Shown piece after piece: positions 44,741 through 46,379 of a stretch of 46,379 nt of DNA. Made by a program: the position numbers and the translations under genes. Under the pieces are notes generated by a model. It had not been told where the DNA came from and did no database searches. It saw nothing but the letters and a program-made list of their open reading frames with translations. Positions within the stretch are counted from its first letter, which is position 1, and every line of letters begins with the position of its first letter. The DNA comes from Pseudomonas sp. LS-2 (lineage in GTDB: Bacteria; Pseudomonadota; Gammaproteobacteria; Pseudomonadales; Pseudomonadaceae), in NCBI RefSeq assembly GCF_003605735.1, contig NZ_QXTJ01000034.1:59200-105578 (forward strand). Reading direction: 5' to 3'.

Positions 44741-45469
44741 ATGAACACCAGCGATCTGCTTGAACAACTCTTGCGCGCGAGTCAGGGTTCCGCGCCGCAG
44801 CAAAATGCGGGTGGGGCGGGGCAAGGCGGTCTGGGTGGTTTGCTCGGTGGTTTGTTGGGTGGCGCAGGTTCCCGTTCGGGCGGCGCCGGTCTGGGCGGGC
44901 TGGGCGGTCTTCTGGGTGGTCTGCTCGGGAGGGGTGGCGCAGCGCCGGGATCCGCTGGCGGGGGCGTGCAGTCCCGCTCCGGCGGTACGAACTATGCGAT
45001 GTTGGCATCGCTGGGAATGATGGCCTTCCAGGCCTATCAGTCTTGGCAGCGTCAGCAGGCATCGGCGCCGCAGGAAACGCCCCGTACCGTGGACCTGCTC
45101 GCCGGGCCAGAGGTCGAGGCCCACAGCGATGCGATCCTGAGCGCACTGATCGCTGCCGCCAAGGCCGACGGCACGATCGATCCGCAGGAGGAGCAGATGA
45201 TTCGCAAGGAGATCGCCCGGCACACGGACGATCCGGATTTGCAGCAGTGGCTTAACGATGAGGTCGCCAAACCGCTGAACCCGACAGACGTTGCGCAGGC
45301 CGCGCAGGGCGATCCGGCGATGGCCGCCGAAATGTACCTGGCAAGCGTCATGCTGGTGGATGATCAGCAGGATGCTGAGCGCAATTACCTCGATGAACTG
45401 GCCGCCGCCCTCAACATCGACCCGCAATTGCAAATTCACCTCGAGCAGCAGGCCAAGGGGAGCGCCTGA
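44741..45469 (+). CDS. DUF533 (YebE-like) protein with a Gly-Leu repeat region
   Basis: 242 aa. A short amphipathic N-terminus (NTSDLLEQLLRASQG) is followed by a low-complexity region (about 26-85) rich in GLGGLLGGLLG. Next come one possible membrane helix (NYAMLASLGMMAFQAYQSW) and a C-terminal TerB-like helical domain with DAILSALIAAAKADGTIDPQ, EEQMIRKEIARHTDD and YLDELAAALNIDPQLQIHLE. This is the YebE/DUF533 layout; members are inner-membrane proteins linked to envelope stress in enterobacteria, with no known activity. ATG 44741 has GAGGAC upstream. Confidence 0.88.
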   Translation: MNTSDLLEQLLRASQGSAPQQNAGGAGQGGLGGLLGGLLGGAGSRSGGAGLGGLGGLLGGLLGRGGAAPGSAGGGVQSRSGGTNYAMLASLGMMAFQAYQSWQRQQASAPQETPRTVDLLAGPEVEAHSDAILSALIAAAKADGTIDPQEEQMIRKEIARHTDDPDLQQWLNDEVAKPLNPTDVAQAAQGDPAMAAEMYLASVMLVDDQQDAERNYLDELAAALNIDPQLQIHLEQQAKGSA

Positions 45470-45515
45470 GACCCTGCGCCAGCCTATCCCGTCATCTGGC
45501 GCGCGGGTGCAATCC

Positions 45516-46379
45516 TTACGCCTGAGTCAGATACCAGCGCCAGTCCTGTTCTCCCACTTCGGCCATGAATTGCCGGAACTCGGCGCGCTTGACGGCCAGG
45601 TACACGCCCAGAAACTCTGCGCCCAGCGCATCCCGCGCCCATGCCGAGTTTTCCAGCGCCGTCAGCGAACTCAGCCAGTCGGTGGGCAGCAGTCGCGTGG
45701 CTTGCGCATAGCCGTTGCCTTCGACCGGCGCGCCGGGGTCTATCTGCTCGCTGATGCCGCGATGAATGCCGGCGAGGATCGCAGCGGCTGCCAGGTAGGG
45801 GTTGGCGTCGGCGCCGCAGATACGGTGCTCGATATGTCGGCTGTTCGCAGGTCCGCCCGGAATTCGCAGGCTGACGGTACGGTTGTCGACACCCCATGTG
45901 GGGGCCAGTGGAGCGTAGCTGTTGGCCTGAAACCGTCGGTAGGAATTGGCGTTAGGGCAGAACAGCAGCAGTGAATCGAGCAGCGATGCCAGCAACCCGC
46001 CGACCGCCTGACGCAGTAAAGGCGTGCCCGCTGTGTCTTCTGAAGCGAACAGGTTGCGACCCTCGGCGTCAGCGATGCTCACATGCATGTGCATGCCGGT
46101 CCCCGCCAGATGATCGAAAGGCTTGGCCATGAAGGTCGCCTGCATACCGTGCTTGTGCGCGACCGCTTTGACCAGGCGCTTGTAGCGAACGGCCTGATCC
46201 ATCGCTTCGAGCGCATTGCCATGCTCCAGGGTAATTTCCACTTGCCCCGGCGCGTACTCAGAGATGGCCGTGCGTGCCGGGATGCCGTGCAGCTTGCAGG
46301 CCGCGTAAAGGTCGGCGAGGAAGGGCTCGATCTGTTCCAGTTCCCGCAACCCGTAGACCTGCGTATGTCGAGGGCGACC
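45516..46379 (-). CDS. Glutamine-synthetase-family gamma-glutamylpolyamine synthetase, N-terminus missing
   Basis: 287 codons are visible; the frame runs off the right edge, and the full family length is about 450. The catalytic beta-barrel landmarks are present: EITLEHGNALEAMDQAVRYK, FMAKPFDHLAGTGMHMHVSI, CPNANSYRRFQANSYAPLAP followed by TWGVDNRTVSLRIPG, and HIEHRICGADANPYLAAAAI. The sequence lacks the C-terminal adenylylation loop expected of GlnA and reads like PuuA/PauA-type enzymes. These join glutamate to putrescine or other polyamines for catabolism. Pseudomonads have several paralogues, so the exact amine is not certain. It converges with the DUF533 gene. Confidence 0.88.
   Translation of the reverse strand, partial: GRPRHTQVYGLRELEQIEPFLADLYAACKLHGIPARTAISEYAPGQVEITLEHGNALEAMDQAVRYKRLVKAVAHKHGMQATFMAKPFDHLAGTGMHMHVSIADAEGRNLFASEDTAGTPLLRQAVGGLLASLLDSLLLFCPNANSYRRFQANSYAPLAPTWGVDNRTVSLRIPGGPANSRHIEHRICGADANPYLAAAAILAGIHRGISEQIDPGAPVEGNGYAQATRLLPTDWLSSLTALENSAWARDALGAEFLGVYLAVKRAEFRQFMAEVGEQDWRWYLTQA

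Overview
The window looks like chromosomal DNA of a fluorescent-group Pseudomonas. The base composition is GC-rich. The gene order nagZ-mtnP-psrA-lexA-sulA-topA-fadA-fadB-uup-slt is the one I know from P. aeruginosa and its relatives, and a complete psl-type exopolysaccharide operon is present. No tRNA, rRNA, insertion sequence, integrase or CRISPR array was seen.

Layout. (1) 1-2761, plus strand: the end of a DHA2-type MFS exporter, an EmrA/HlyD periplasmic adaptor and a NodT-type outer-membrane channel, together a tripartite efflux pump. (2) 2944-5573, plus: a class III (CaiB/BaiF) CoA-transferase, a VOC/glyoxalase-fold protein and a LysR regulator; substrate unknown. (3) 5609-19912, minus: a tightly packed psl operon in the order pslA-B-D-E-F-G-H-I-J-(acyltransferase)-K. 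It lacks pslC, carries an extra hexapeptide acyltransferase between pslJ and pslK, and has pslE divided into two overlapping reading frames. Upstream of pslA lies a near-perfect FleQ box, and the pslA ribosome-binding site contains an RsmA/RsmE-like GGA motif. (4) 20380-25339: a YegS-type lipid kinase (plus), a NarL-family two-component pair (minus), a small Hpt-like protein without the phospho-accepting histidine plus a possible small upstream ORF (minus), and cheV (plus) behind a FliA (sigma-28) promoter. (5) 25460-31861: MOSC protein, Slt transglycosylase, a hairpin-rich repeat element with a hexanucleotide tandem repeat, Uup ABC-F ATPase, a universal stress protein and a small membrane protein. 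(6) 31862-32451: a long non-coding gap with a probable minus-strand small RNA ending in an intrinsic terminator, a GacA-box-like palindrome and a PsrA-like site. (7) 32452-46379: fadBA, DUF1653 protein, topA, two small conserved proteins, lexA-sulA (minus) with two SOS boxes, psrA with two abutting PsrA operators, nagZ, mtnP-type phosphorylase, HAD phosphatase, DUF533 protein and the 3' part of a gamma-glutamylpolyamine synthetase.

How the parts connect. The psl operon carries what is needed for lipid-linked assembly of a mannose-rich exopolysaccharide: GDP-mannose supply (PslB), priming (PslA), glycosyltransfer (PslF/H/I), polymerisation (PslJ), flipping (PslK), export (PslD/E) and trimming (PslG). 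Its FleQ box links it to flagellar and c-di-GMP control, while cheV nearby is under the flagellar sigma factor. PsrA, a fatty-acid-responsive repressor, sits about 5.5 kb from fadBA, one of its known targets in P. aeruginosa. lexA and sulA form one SOS-controlled unit. All assignments come from reading motifs and recalled family knowledge; no database search was run.
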